A DNA stretch of 64,000 bases from Buxus sempervirens (taxonomy: Eukaryota; Streptophyta; Magnoliopsida; Buxales; Buxaceae): the NCBI GenBank assembly GCA_947561395.2, contig OX387186.1:48565220-48629219 (forward strand), read 5' to 3'. The position numbers were made by a program, and so were the translations under genes. Positions within the stretch are counted from its first letter, which is position 1; each line of letters opens with the position of its first letter. The notes beneath the pieces are model-generated. The model was not told the DNA's origin and searched no databases. It saw nothing but the letters and a program-made list of their open reading frames with translations. Shown in pieces: positions 55,401-64,000 of the stretch.

Positions 55401-58400
55401 GGGACTATATTGGCTAGCCAATCAGGGTATGTGGACACCGCCAAAAACCCGGCTTGAAACTGCTTTACCACTTCATCTTTGACTTTCAAAGTCCATTCTG
55501 GTTTTAACCTTCTCAATTTCTGCTTAATAGGCTTTACTCCTGGCAGGATTGGCAGCCTGTGTACAACCATGTCTGTATCCAACCCTGGCATATCCCGATA
55601 AAACCATGCGAACACGTCCTTGTAATCGGCCAAGAATTGGGACATTTCCTTCTGCTGCATTTCAGATAAGCATGTACCAATCTTTACAAATTTTGGGTCC
55701 TCTTCAGTTCCCAGGTTTATGGAAATGGTTTCTTCAATATTAGGTTGAATACCCTTTTCGTGACGTTCCAATTGGTATGATATTTCTCTTGGAAGGTCAT
55801 CGTCTTCGGCCTCGGTCTCCTCTTCGATCCCCATTAGGTCGAAGTCGAGCTCGAGGTCGAAGTCGTATTCAACTTGCTCTAATTCAGTCTGTATATATGG
55901 CTCATAAGCAGTCTGGACCATTTTGAAAGCTTTAGATTTTCTAGAAAAATTTGAAAAATCTTTTTGGGTTTTTTGAGAACCTTCTAAAAAGGCTTTTCCT
56001 GAAGATGAAGGTTCATTAAAACCTTCAGGAAAAAGGCAATCCACTAATGGAGTTTTTTTTTTGGAGGCCGCAGCTGATTGCCAACCATATGCAGCCTCAA
56101 ACGTCAAAGGGGTCTCTTCCCAATTTTTCAATACAAAGCCCTCTGGAACAGGTGGTATAGTGCAAACTTGTTCTTCCTCAAACTCTTGATCCGATACCAT
56201 CATTACCGGATTTGAAAAACTGCCCTTTTCTGCTTCGGGGCTGAGTTCAGAGGTGACTTCATTAGGAATCTTGATTGAGGCCCAATCAATAAAAGGAACC
56301 TCTTTTTCTGCTTTCTTTCTTCCTTCATCCTCTGCCATTGCAAATAATGCCCCTATCTCTTTCGTGAAATCCTGCTGCTCTTGTGGCAGTGGCTCAGGCT
56401 CACCCGTGGCTTTGGGCGCCAAAGTGGGTGAAAGGGGGATAAAAGATTGAAGGGTTGAGGTAAAAGGTTTTCTAAAAGGGTTGTCGTTAAAATACGGAGG
56501 CTTGGAAGAATCTGCAGGAGGAGCCAATTGAATGGTATGAGAGGGCTTCGGGAAAGTTTCCCTTAAATGAGGGAACTTTCCTTGATTCTTTTCCCTCTCA
56601 TTTTCTTTCTGTGGTCCCCTCTTCCATCTTCTCATTTTCATCCCTAGTCCTACTCGTGGGACCAACCTCTGTGCCTCTATGGGCGTCACCCTTCCTTGCA
56701 GGTTAATTCCCAATCCCTTCCCTGGGTGGAAATTGCAATCCTTTAAGACCTTCTCCACCATCTTATTGGCGCACGTCAACTTCTCATTCTTTTTTAGACA
56801 CCCCCCAGGTATGAAGTTGACTGTTTCGAACTGAAAAGAGTGAAAAGCAATTTTGTCTGCGGTTAATTCCACATTAATAAAAGGTACATCCGGTGATATG
56901 ACGGGAGGGACTAGGTTCTCAGCTAGGACCGTTATCACCCTTTGGCCTCTTATAAATTTTACTCTTTGATGAAGAGTAGAGGGTATAGCCCTAGCTGAGT
57001 GGATCCACGGCCTTCCCAGAAGTAGATTGAAGGCAGCAGGAATATCTATCACTTCGAATGTGATATTAAAGATATTCGGTCCGATGGTAATCGGCAGTTC
57101 AATCTCTCTCAGGGAGTGTGTTTTGGAGCTATCGAAAGCTCTCACTATCCTCCCGTTCTGTTTTATCCTAGATTGGTCCATACCAAGCCTCACAAAAGTT
57201 ACAAGGGGGCAGACGTTTAAGGCTGACCCATTGTCAATTAGGACCCTGGCTATCATGCTACCCTTACAGAGCACAGTGATGTGCAAAGGGTCCATGTGAT
57301 AACATCTGCCAGGGCTTATCTCGCTTTCTGAAAAACTTATTACATTGTGAGATAAAATCTGGCCGATCATCGTGCCAAGCTGGTCTGGCTCAATTGTTTT
57401 GGGCACGTGGGCGCTCTGGAGTACTTTCATTAGTGAGTCCCTATGCTTTTCTGAATTAAGCAATAATCCCAGTATTGATATCTGGGCAGGGACCTTGGTT
57501 AATTGGTCGACAATATTGAATTCACTCTTTTTCAGTATCTTTAGGAGGTCCTCTGCCTCCTTACTGTCGACCTGGAGGGTGTCCTCCCCTATCTTGGCCT
57601 TTCCTTTCTGGACTTGTTCTGCCTCTTTCTTTTCTTGTTCTTTTCCTTCCACACACCTCCCTGATCTTGTCATGAGGTTTACCTCCTCCTGACCCTGATT
57701 CCTGGCCACTGGGATAGTGGTCGTATAACCCTCGCTGTAGTTCCAAGGTACAGCAGTTTCTGAATAAGAGGGTTTAGGAACGTTAAATACCAAGGGCTGG
57801 AGATGAGACCTTGGTGCAGGAGTTGATGTGGGATTAAGGTTAGAAGAAGGCACCTCAATAACCAGAGGCGAAGATTGCCTGGGTTCCTTGGGTTGAGAGG
57901 ATTTTAAGGTCTGAGAAGAAACAGACGTAATCGAAGCGGTGGTGGGGTCATAATTAATGACCAAAGATGGTTTGGATGATGGAGTAGGTGGGGAAGCAAC
58001 AGCCTGGTTGCAATTAATAATGAGAGGGGGTTTGGCTACATTAAGCTGGGCCATGAGAGAAGCGGCCCGGTTTAGAGAGGCATTAATGTCCTCTGCAGTC
58101 TTGCCATTTCCATTATTTCCAGAAATGACATTGATTTGTTCCTCTATCTCTTCCTGGTCAAAATAGACCCTAACGGACGTCCCTATTGGCGCAATTAATT
58201 GCGAGGGATCAAATGTCCTAGGTCTAGAAGAGATGGCCCCTACAAAATTGGAAGGACCAGCCCCATTATGCTGGGGCAGAGGATTCTGACCAATGTCAGT
58301 CCTGGCGGGAGAGGGTGCAGCCGTGTTAAACAACAGGGTTCCCTGATCGATCAAATCCTGGATGGCATGTTTTAATGGCCAACACCTGTCTGTAGGGTGT

Positions 58401-59813
58401 CCTGGTGCACCCATATGGTATTCACAAGTGGTGGAGGGATCGAAATTCTTTCCCTTTGAAGCATTCGGATTTGGTTCTTTCAGGGTGACATACCCCGCGT
58501 TTAACAAAGATGGCAATAGCTGGGATGGAGTCACAGGAAGAGGGGAAAGGACCCTACTCCTTCTGGACGCCATCCAAGCGTCTCTCTCCTCTTTTGAGAA
58601 TACCTTTTTTTGGTTGGGCATTGCTGCCTGAGGAACATTAATGTTGAGAGGGTTTTGATAGGTCGATTGTGGCTGCATTGGATTGGGTGGAGGTGCAGCA
58701 ATATTGATCTGGATGGGCTTTTGTGGTGGTTGGGGTTGTACCATGTTTACTTCCCCTTCTTTCTTTCCTCCGTTCCTTCTTGCCCCATTTTTTTGCTTCT
58801 GGGCAGAAGGATCAGAAGTGGGCTCCTGCTGACGAGCCGAGACAGTGTGGTCATAAATTCGCCCGGATCTGATTCCATCCTCTATCCGGTCTGCAACTTG
58901 CACTAGAGCGGCAAAACTGGTGGTTATCTGACCCACCAAGTGATTGTAAAATGGCTGCCCCAGTGTGCCAATGAAGGTGGTAACCATTTCTAGTTCCATC
59001 ATGGGAGGCCTAACTTGAGAGGCGGCTTCCCTCCACCTTTTGGCATATTGCCTGACTGTCTCTTCTCTTCCCTTGTTCATCTTCATCATATCGTACCTAT
59101 CCGGCACGATGTCCGCATTGAATCTGTATTGAGCTAGGAAAGCATCAGCCAGATCTTTCCACCTTCTGATTCTGCCGTGGTCCACCGTCGCGAACCACCT
59201 CAAAGCTGCCCCTGTCAGGCTTCTCTGGAACAGTTGGATCAAAATGCCGTCATCCCGGCCGAACTGGCATAATGCCCCGCAGTAGAGCTTCAGATGGCTC
59301 ATTGGGCACCCTGTGCCGTCATACTTCTCAAAGTCCGGGCACTTAAATTTGGCCGGTAAGCATGCGTCGGGGGTATAGGGAGAGATCTTGAAAGTTGGTA
59401 CCTCCCAACGTGTTGATCCCCCTCACTTCTTTCAGTTCCTCTTGAATGGACTCCAGCTTGTCCAAAAATTTTCTTTCTACCTCTACCCTCAGTCTCTCCT
59501 TCTCTTTCTCCTTTTCCCTCTCACATTCAGATTCCTCCTCTCGGATCATGATAGGCTCGGGGTTTGGCTGAGAGAGTTCAGGTTGATGTGGGATAGGTTG
59601 GACTGGTGGTGGAAGTTCAGTCTGGGGTGGAGCCTGTGGTTGTGCATTGTGGGATGATGAAGCTTGGTGAACCTGAGCCTGCGCCTGCACCTGAGCCTGA
59701 GCGGCTTGGTTGGCCAGCAAATTTTCCAATAGTTTGGTCATCCCTGCCACTTGCTCTTGCAGTTGAGCAAATGCCTCAGCCGAAACAGTAGATTGTTCTT
59801 CAGCAGGGTTCAT
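52457..59813 (-). CDS. Element B Tat-type gag-pol polyprotein, nearly intact
   Basis: From Met at 59813 one frame runs to a single +1 shift at the G5 run 59369-59373 (C5 on the coding strand; A has C4), then open for 2281 codons to 52457. Approximate residues counted from 59302: gag 1-110; Cys/His knuckle (CEYHMGAPGHPTDRC) near 292; protease with Asp-Asn-Gly-Ser near 690; reverse transcriptase with YVDD near 1410; RNase H 1560-1690; archaeal-type RNase H (FFDGAAN) near 1709; and integrase with a His/Cys zinc finger, then Asp near 1999, Asp near 2061 and Glu near 2096 (the DDE triad). All catalytic residues are present. The two RNase H domains define the Tat lineage. The product would package and copy the element's RNA and integrate it. 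Apart from the one shift it looks recently active. Confidence 0.92.
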
Positions 59814-60391
59814 GGTGGCAGCTTTTAATCTCTGAGACCGTCGGGGAGCAATGGTTGCAGTAAGAACTTAGTACCTTAGGTAAAAGAAAAAGACAAAAGA
59901 GAAACATGTTAGTACCCCCCTAAATCAATTTTAGACACTTATGCATGCATGCATGTAGGATTGGTGAACATGAGTTTGGGGTTTTCTTTGTATCCATATT
60001 TTTTTATTTTTGTATTTATGGTTAAAATAACCTTATTAAGACGAGGCGATTGATACGAAAAAGATCAAACCTCAGAAATTTTGTTGGAGTATTCTAGGGC
60101 CTCCAACTGTCCCACAGAAATGATATGGCTATAGTAAAAGCCTATAGTCAAATCAAGCATTGGAATTACACAAGCTTCCAAGGGCTTATGACTTGGTTGG
60201 TGCGAAAAAGACCTACCAATATTGGAAAATTATAGGGCTTCCAACACATCCCACAAAATGAGACGTCCAAAGTAAAAATCCTTAGACAAACTCGAGACTT
60301 GGAATTACGCAAGCTTCCAAGGGCTTATGCTTTGGAATTAAGGCTTCCACAACCTCCCGAAATTACGTAGGCTTTCAGGGGCCTATGATTT

Positions 60392-60622
60392 TCTAAATTC
60401 AGGCTTTAGAAGGCCTATGAAGATTTTGAAAAATTCTGGAATTTCAGGCTTCCAGTTTCCTATGAGTTTCTAAATTTAGGCTTTAGAAGGCCTATGAAGA
60501 TTTTGAAAAATTCTGGAATTTCAGGCTTCCAGGGTCCTATGAGTTTCTAAATTCAGGCTTTAGAAGGCCTATGAAGATTTTGAAAAATTCTGGAATTTCA
60601 GGCTTCCAAGAATCCTATGAGT
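60392..60622. repeat. Leader minisatellite of element B, 77-bp period
   Basis: Three near-identical units starting at about 60392, 60469 and 60546, with CTAAATTCAGGCTTTAGAAG and GGAATTTCAGGCTTCCA words; decayed copies flank both sides. The position corresponds to the A leader minisatellite, but the unit differs. Confidence 0.9.
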
Positions 60623-61351
60623 TGATTTTCTGAAATTCCAAGGCTTTCAGATGCCTAAAATATTTTTGATTTCCAGCCTTAGGTGTTTTGAGTTGAAAAG
60701 AGACTCAATTTGTCTTTAAGGTGGTGATTTATTTGAAATTTTCTTTCATTGGATCTTTAAATGATCACTTGCTTGGAATTCAGAGGTTTCCAAGTGACCC
60801 AATGAGTTGAAATCTTAAAAGTTTGAACACTTTATGATTAAAGATTTCTTATTTTTTGGTTGGAATTTGTTCCATTTCAAAAGAGTTGAGCTTCTTTTCC
60901 TTTTACTCTTGGTTTAGATCCCACTTTAGGCTTAAAACATGCTTTGGAAGCTTATTGTGATTTCCAAGTTCAATTCTTGAGGTTGAAGTATGATTAGGTT
61001 GGTTATTTGAACCAATTTTCTTTTAATCATTTACTTCACTTAAGATGGGTTAAGTGTTCAAATTAGGTAAAAAGAGCCTAACATGAGCTTAAACCCCAAA
61101 ATTTGGTGCTTGACCTGATTTTTGGTTTGAACCAAATTTTATTTCATCATTTTCACCTTTGAGTTGGATTAATTTGCTCAACTTGGGTAAATCTGTCCAA
61201 AGTGACCTTAATCTCTTGATTTGGGTGAATTTGGAATGTTTTATATGCCCTTTATCTCCTTTAGCACACCTGCCCACTTGCTTATATGGCTTAGGGATAA
61301 AAGGACCCCGAAATGTTTAATTAGCAAGGCCAGAATGGGATTTCGGCTTAA

Positions 61352-61440
61352 AACCGCACACTCAGGACGGTTTGGCTCAAACCGTATGATACATGCGGTT
61401 GCAGCGAAAATGCAGACAACCGCATACTCAGGACGGTTTC
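61352..61440. repeat. Inverted-word array, AACCG type, in the B leader
   Basis: AACCG words at 61353, 61381 and 61419 pair with CGGTT words at 61370, 61396 and 61435. It occupies the leader, as the CCCGTA array does in A. Confidence 0.8.
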
Positions 61441-63017
61441 AAGCCGAAAATGAGATTTTCGATTTGTTTCTTTTTCCAATTGGTTTTATTAGCTTAGTTA
61501 AATGCCCAAACACATTGTTCACCATTGGGTGGCTTTCAGACTGCCCCAAATTGGGCACTTGACGCATCAAATGGCATTAAAGGCCCACTTAACCCTTGAA
61601 TTTCATGAGATTGCATGGGGATACCAAAAATATGCACAAACAGATTTCTTATGATAAAAGAAACATGTTACAATACAAATTGGCCTTCAAGGGCACGAAT
61701 GAAAATAAAATTACAATTTTAGCCTCCTTGGGCTTGAGAATGAGAATTTTTAAACTAAAAGGAAAAGACCCTTTGCACCAGCAGCTCCAGGGTGTTCTTC
61801 ATACACAAATTTCCTGCAAAACAAAGGATTAGTAATATTCGTACATAGGAGGGCCTAGGCTCCCTCCCCAAAATGGACACCCAATGCATGGATTTTGGGA
61901 CTTTTAGGTGCCTCCTATGGACATTTGGGTAGAGTGACACCTAAGAAGAGTAAGAACTCTCTCTAAGGGCTACACCAATTCTAGGACAACAACAAATTTC
62001 TGGGAACAACAAAATCCCAACAAATGGCCAACATGAGCTTGATACTTACAAAGTAAAGAGGTTACCACAAATAATAGGTTTAAATTACCTTGTTACCTCA
62101 TGTTTACCTTCCAAATGGTGTCCATATCATGCCTTGGACCACCTGAGCCATGCAAGACGGCATTCCCTCAATTACAAACCCTTTCCCCATCGCATTTGGT
62201 TTATTTTGGCCAAAAGGGTGTTTCTCCACCTTCGCGTAGGGGTTTTGGGTTTTGGCTTATTGGCAACTTAGAGCTCAAGCCTAGTGTATGACCAGAATTC
62301 TAGATCCACCATGTCATCACATCATTGGCTCAAAGTCTCTAAGGTGAATGTTTTCACTTTCGCTTTCCGAAGTAACGACCTCGGTGCGCCAAGCTACACA
62401 CATTCTTGTTCAACTTCCTATAGGTGATAGGTAGGCTGTGTAAAAAATAAAAAAAGTGCTCAAGTGCATTTGAAAAAGAGGGTCACATTCAACACAACGT
62501 CCCACCCTTGCCACTCTTTTTTCGTAGCCATGCAAGCCATACACATTCACCAAGGCATGATATAGAGATCAAATTTGATAAGTAATCACAAGCATAGCAA
62601 GGTAATAAAAAAACCTAGCATGTTCAATCTAAACATGCACTCATACAATCATATAAACATGGAGGCATGTTATCATGTTATACAAAAATAGCATTCAATT
62701 ATGGTGAATATGCTTGACATATTCAAAGCCTCTCTCAAAAATTTCAGATTATATATTCATGGCATTAAGGCCTAAATCAAAACATGCTTATCATGGAAAC
62801 ATGGCAATCTAGCATGGCAAGGCTATCTAGGTCTCCTTACATGGTTTTGAACATAACCCAAGCATAGACATCACATACCCTATTGTCATAGGTCAATATT
62901 CTCTAAAAACAGATGAACACAAACCAAGCATGCTATTTACAAACAAACAAACAGCAAGCAATCAAAAAGATCAACAAAACATGATTAAGCAATCAAACAT
63001 GGCTCAATTCCAAGTGT

Positions 63018-63034
63018 CCCCAGTGGAGTCGCCA
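63018..63034 (-). other. Primer-binding site of element B
   Basis: On the minus strand TGGCGACTCCACTGGGG lies two bases after the LTR end, with the same AC spacer as in element A. Probable tRNA-Arg primer, as known for Tat/Ogre elements. Confidence 0.85.
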
Positions 63035-63036
63035 GT

Positions 63037-64000
63037 TGTGAGACATGGATTCGTCATCTCGGATGACTTCCGATATCGTCACGCGGGGATCGATAAAATT
63101 AAGAGTCGCCACCATCCATTTTAAGGTGTGAATGGACACCAAAGGGTTCATAAATGTCAAATAGAGCCAAAGTAGCTCTAATACAAGGAAAATCCAGAGA
63201 TTGGGTACGAGGAATTATTTATGAGCGGGGGAAGGTGTTAGGCACCCCCACTCATCCGTCTAAGACGGTTACCATATGCTTGCTCATACTTTAAATCATT
63301 TGTTAGTAAAATGAACTAAGAGGTGCTTAACAAGCACAATGTGTGTGACCCTTCCACATGAGAAGTCTAATGAACTTAGGCTCTCTTCATGGATCCATCA
63401 CTTCTAAAACTTCATGAGTGAAGTGAAATCAAGATAAAAATGAAGGAAATCCAACTAAGGCAAATCTGGAGAAATTAGGTCAAAAGAGCTTGAAAACTTT
63501 GATAAACCATAACTCATTCAATTTAAATCCAAATCAAATGAAACCAAAGCCATTTGAAAACTGATACATATTAGAATATACAGTAGAAAATTCAGCTCAA
63601 TCCGATTCAAAACAAGAGAGAAATCCTCATATGAAATTTGCTGTTATAACTCAGAAAAAGCGTTAAGTAGGCATTTTCAAAGCTCTATTCGTGGAGTTTG
63701 GCTCGATAAAAATCCATGAAAATTGGTATGGAGGAAGCATGTTGTGCCATCATTCCAAAGCAAAAAACCTCACACCAATCTCTATCCGGATGTGACTTGT
63801 GTGCTCTCTTGAACAGGTCTAAAAGACCACAGATCTGCTCTGGACCATGCCAGCGAGCATCTCTGAGTCAATTGAGCACCCAAGGCACAAAACAGATTGA
63901 AATCTGCTGAAACTTGTTGGAAATGAAAATAGACTTCTCAAAGAAAACTCAGAAACTGGAATCATAGGAAACGGGTTAAAACTGAGCAAATAGTGCACCA
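63037..64000 (-). mobile_element. 5' LTR of element B, 3' portion only
   Basis: Read on the minus strand it ends GAATCCATGTCTCACA, then the PBS. It shares with the A LTRs the block GGGGTGCCTAACACCTTCCC (about 63228-63248), TTTGGTGTCCATTCACACCT and the PBS-like TGGCGACTC (63103-63111), but is otherwise diverged. The rest of the LTR lies beyond the window. It does not match the LTR at 44869-48318. Confidence 0.82.

Larger units (their letters stand above)
59814..63017 (-). other. Untranslated leader of element B
   Basis: Non-coding, homologous to the A leader. Conserved block at about 62230-62400 (AAAACCCAAAACCCCTACGC on the minus strand). It also holds a 77-bp minisatellite (60392-60622) and an AACCG-type array (61352-61440). 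Without the solo LTR that splits A, it shows the ancestral leader length, about 3.2 kb. Confidence 0.75.

Noticed and set aside
1..64000. tRNA, rRNA or other structured RNA genes
   Set aside because: No cloverleaf or rRNA-like sequence was recognised by eye; a dedicated scan could not be run. TGGCGACTC words match tRNA ends but are PBS or U5 motifs.

Overview
The window comes from the nuclear genome of a flowering plant, probably a dicot or magnoliid; the species cannot be told from sequence. It shows plant family-1 glycosyltransferase genes, plant L1-type LINEs, a CACTA transposon, and nested Ty3/gypsy elements of the Tat lineage. The Tat assignment rests on a second, archaeal-type RNase H between RNase H and integrase and on antisense genes 3' of pol. 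Only two genes look like ordinary host genes.

Layout. (1) 1-16044: two intronless, tail-to-tail UGT71-like genes (172-1602 +, 9193-10617 -), separated and followed by TE debris: a broken LINE (3105-5502) carrying a 333-bp MITE, an 8-bp-TSD foldback element (7259-8027), and a minus-strand LINE (11199-15620) split by a CACTA element (12628-14143). (2) 16045-16871: the first part of a Tat LTR. (3) 16872 to about 44868: Tat element 'A' on the + strand, with 5' LTR, PBS, a leader, a gag-pol ruined by many stops, and downstream on the opposite strand a spliced DUF7745/plant-mobile-domain-like gene. Five solo LTRs with exact 5-bp target duplications sit inside A (19230-22228, 31086-33556, 34361-36751, 36973-38789, 40543-43766). 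(4) 44869-48318: a minus-strand LTR followed by a polypurine tract. (5) 48319-64000: Tat element 'B' on the - strand with a nearly intact gag-pol, a 5'-truncated copy of the antisense gene, leader, PBS and part of its 5' LTR.

How the parts relate. A and B are homologous from leader through gag-pol to the antisense gene, so each explains the other's lesions. In both, gag-pol and the antisense gene converge. The antisense gene has one GT-AG intron at the same site in both copies and, in A, a promoter of its own.

The most unusual signal is a set of strictly periodic arrays of short inverted words. A CCCGTA / TACGGG type has a 27-28-bp period; a GTAKCCG-type hairpin array has a 39-40-bp period; an AACCG / CGGTT type has partly 28-bp spacing. 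They sit near LTR promoters, in the leaders, and just upstream of the antisense gene's TATA box. I infer a cis-recognition system of these elements, possibly read by the antisense-encoded protein; that link is unproven. A second constant feature is a PBS-like 9-mer (TGGCGACTC) placed 66-70 bp before the 3' end of all seven Tat LTRs whose 3' end is visible.
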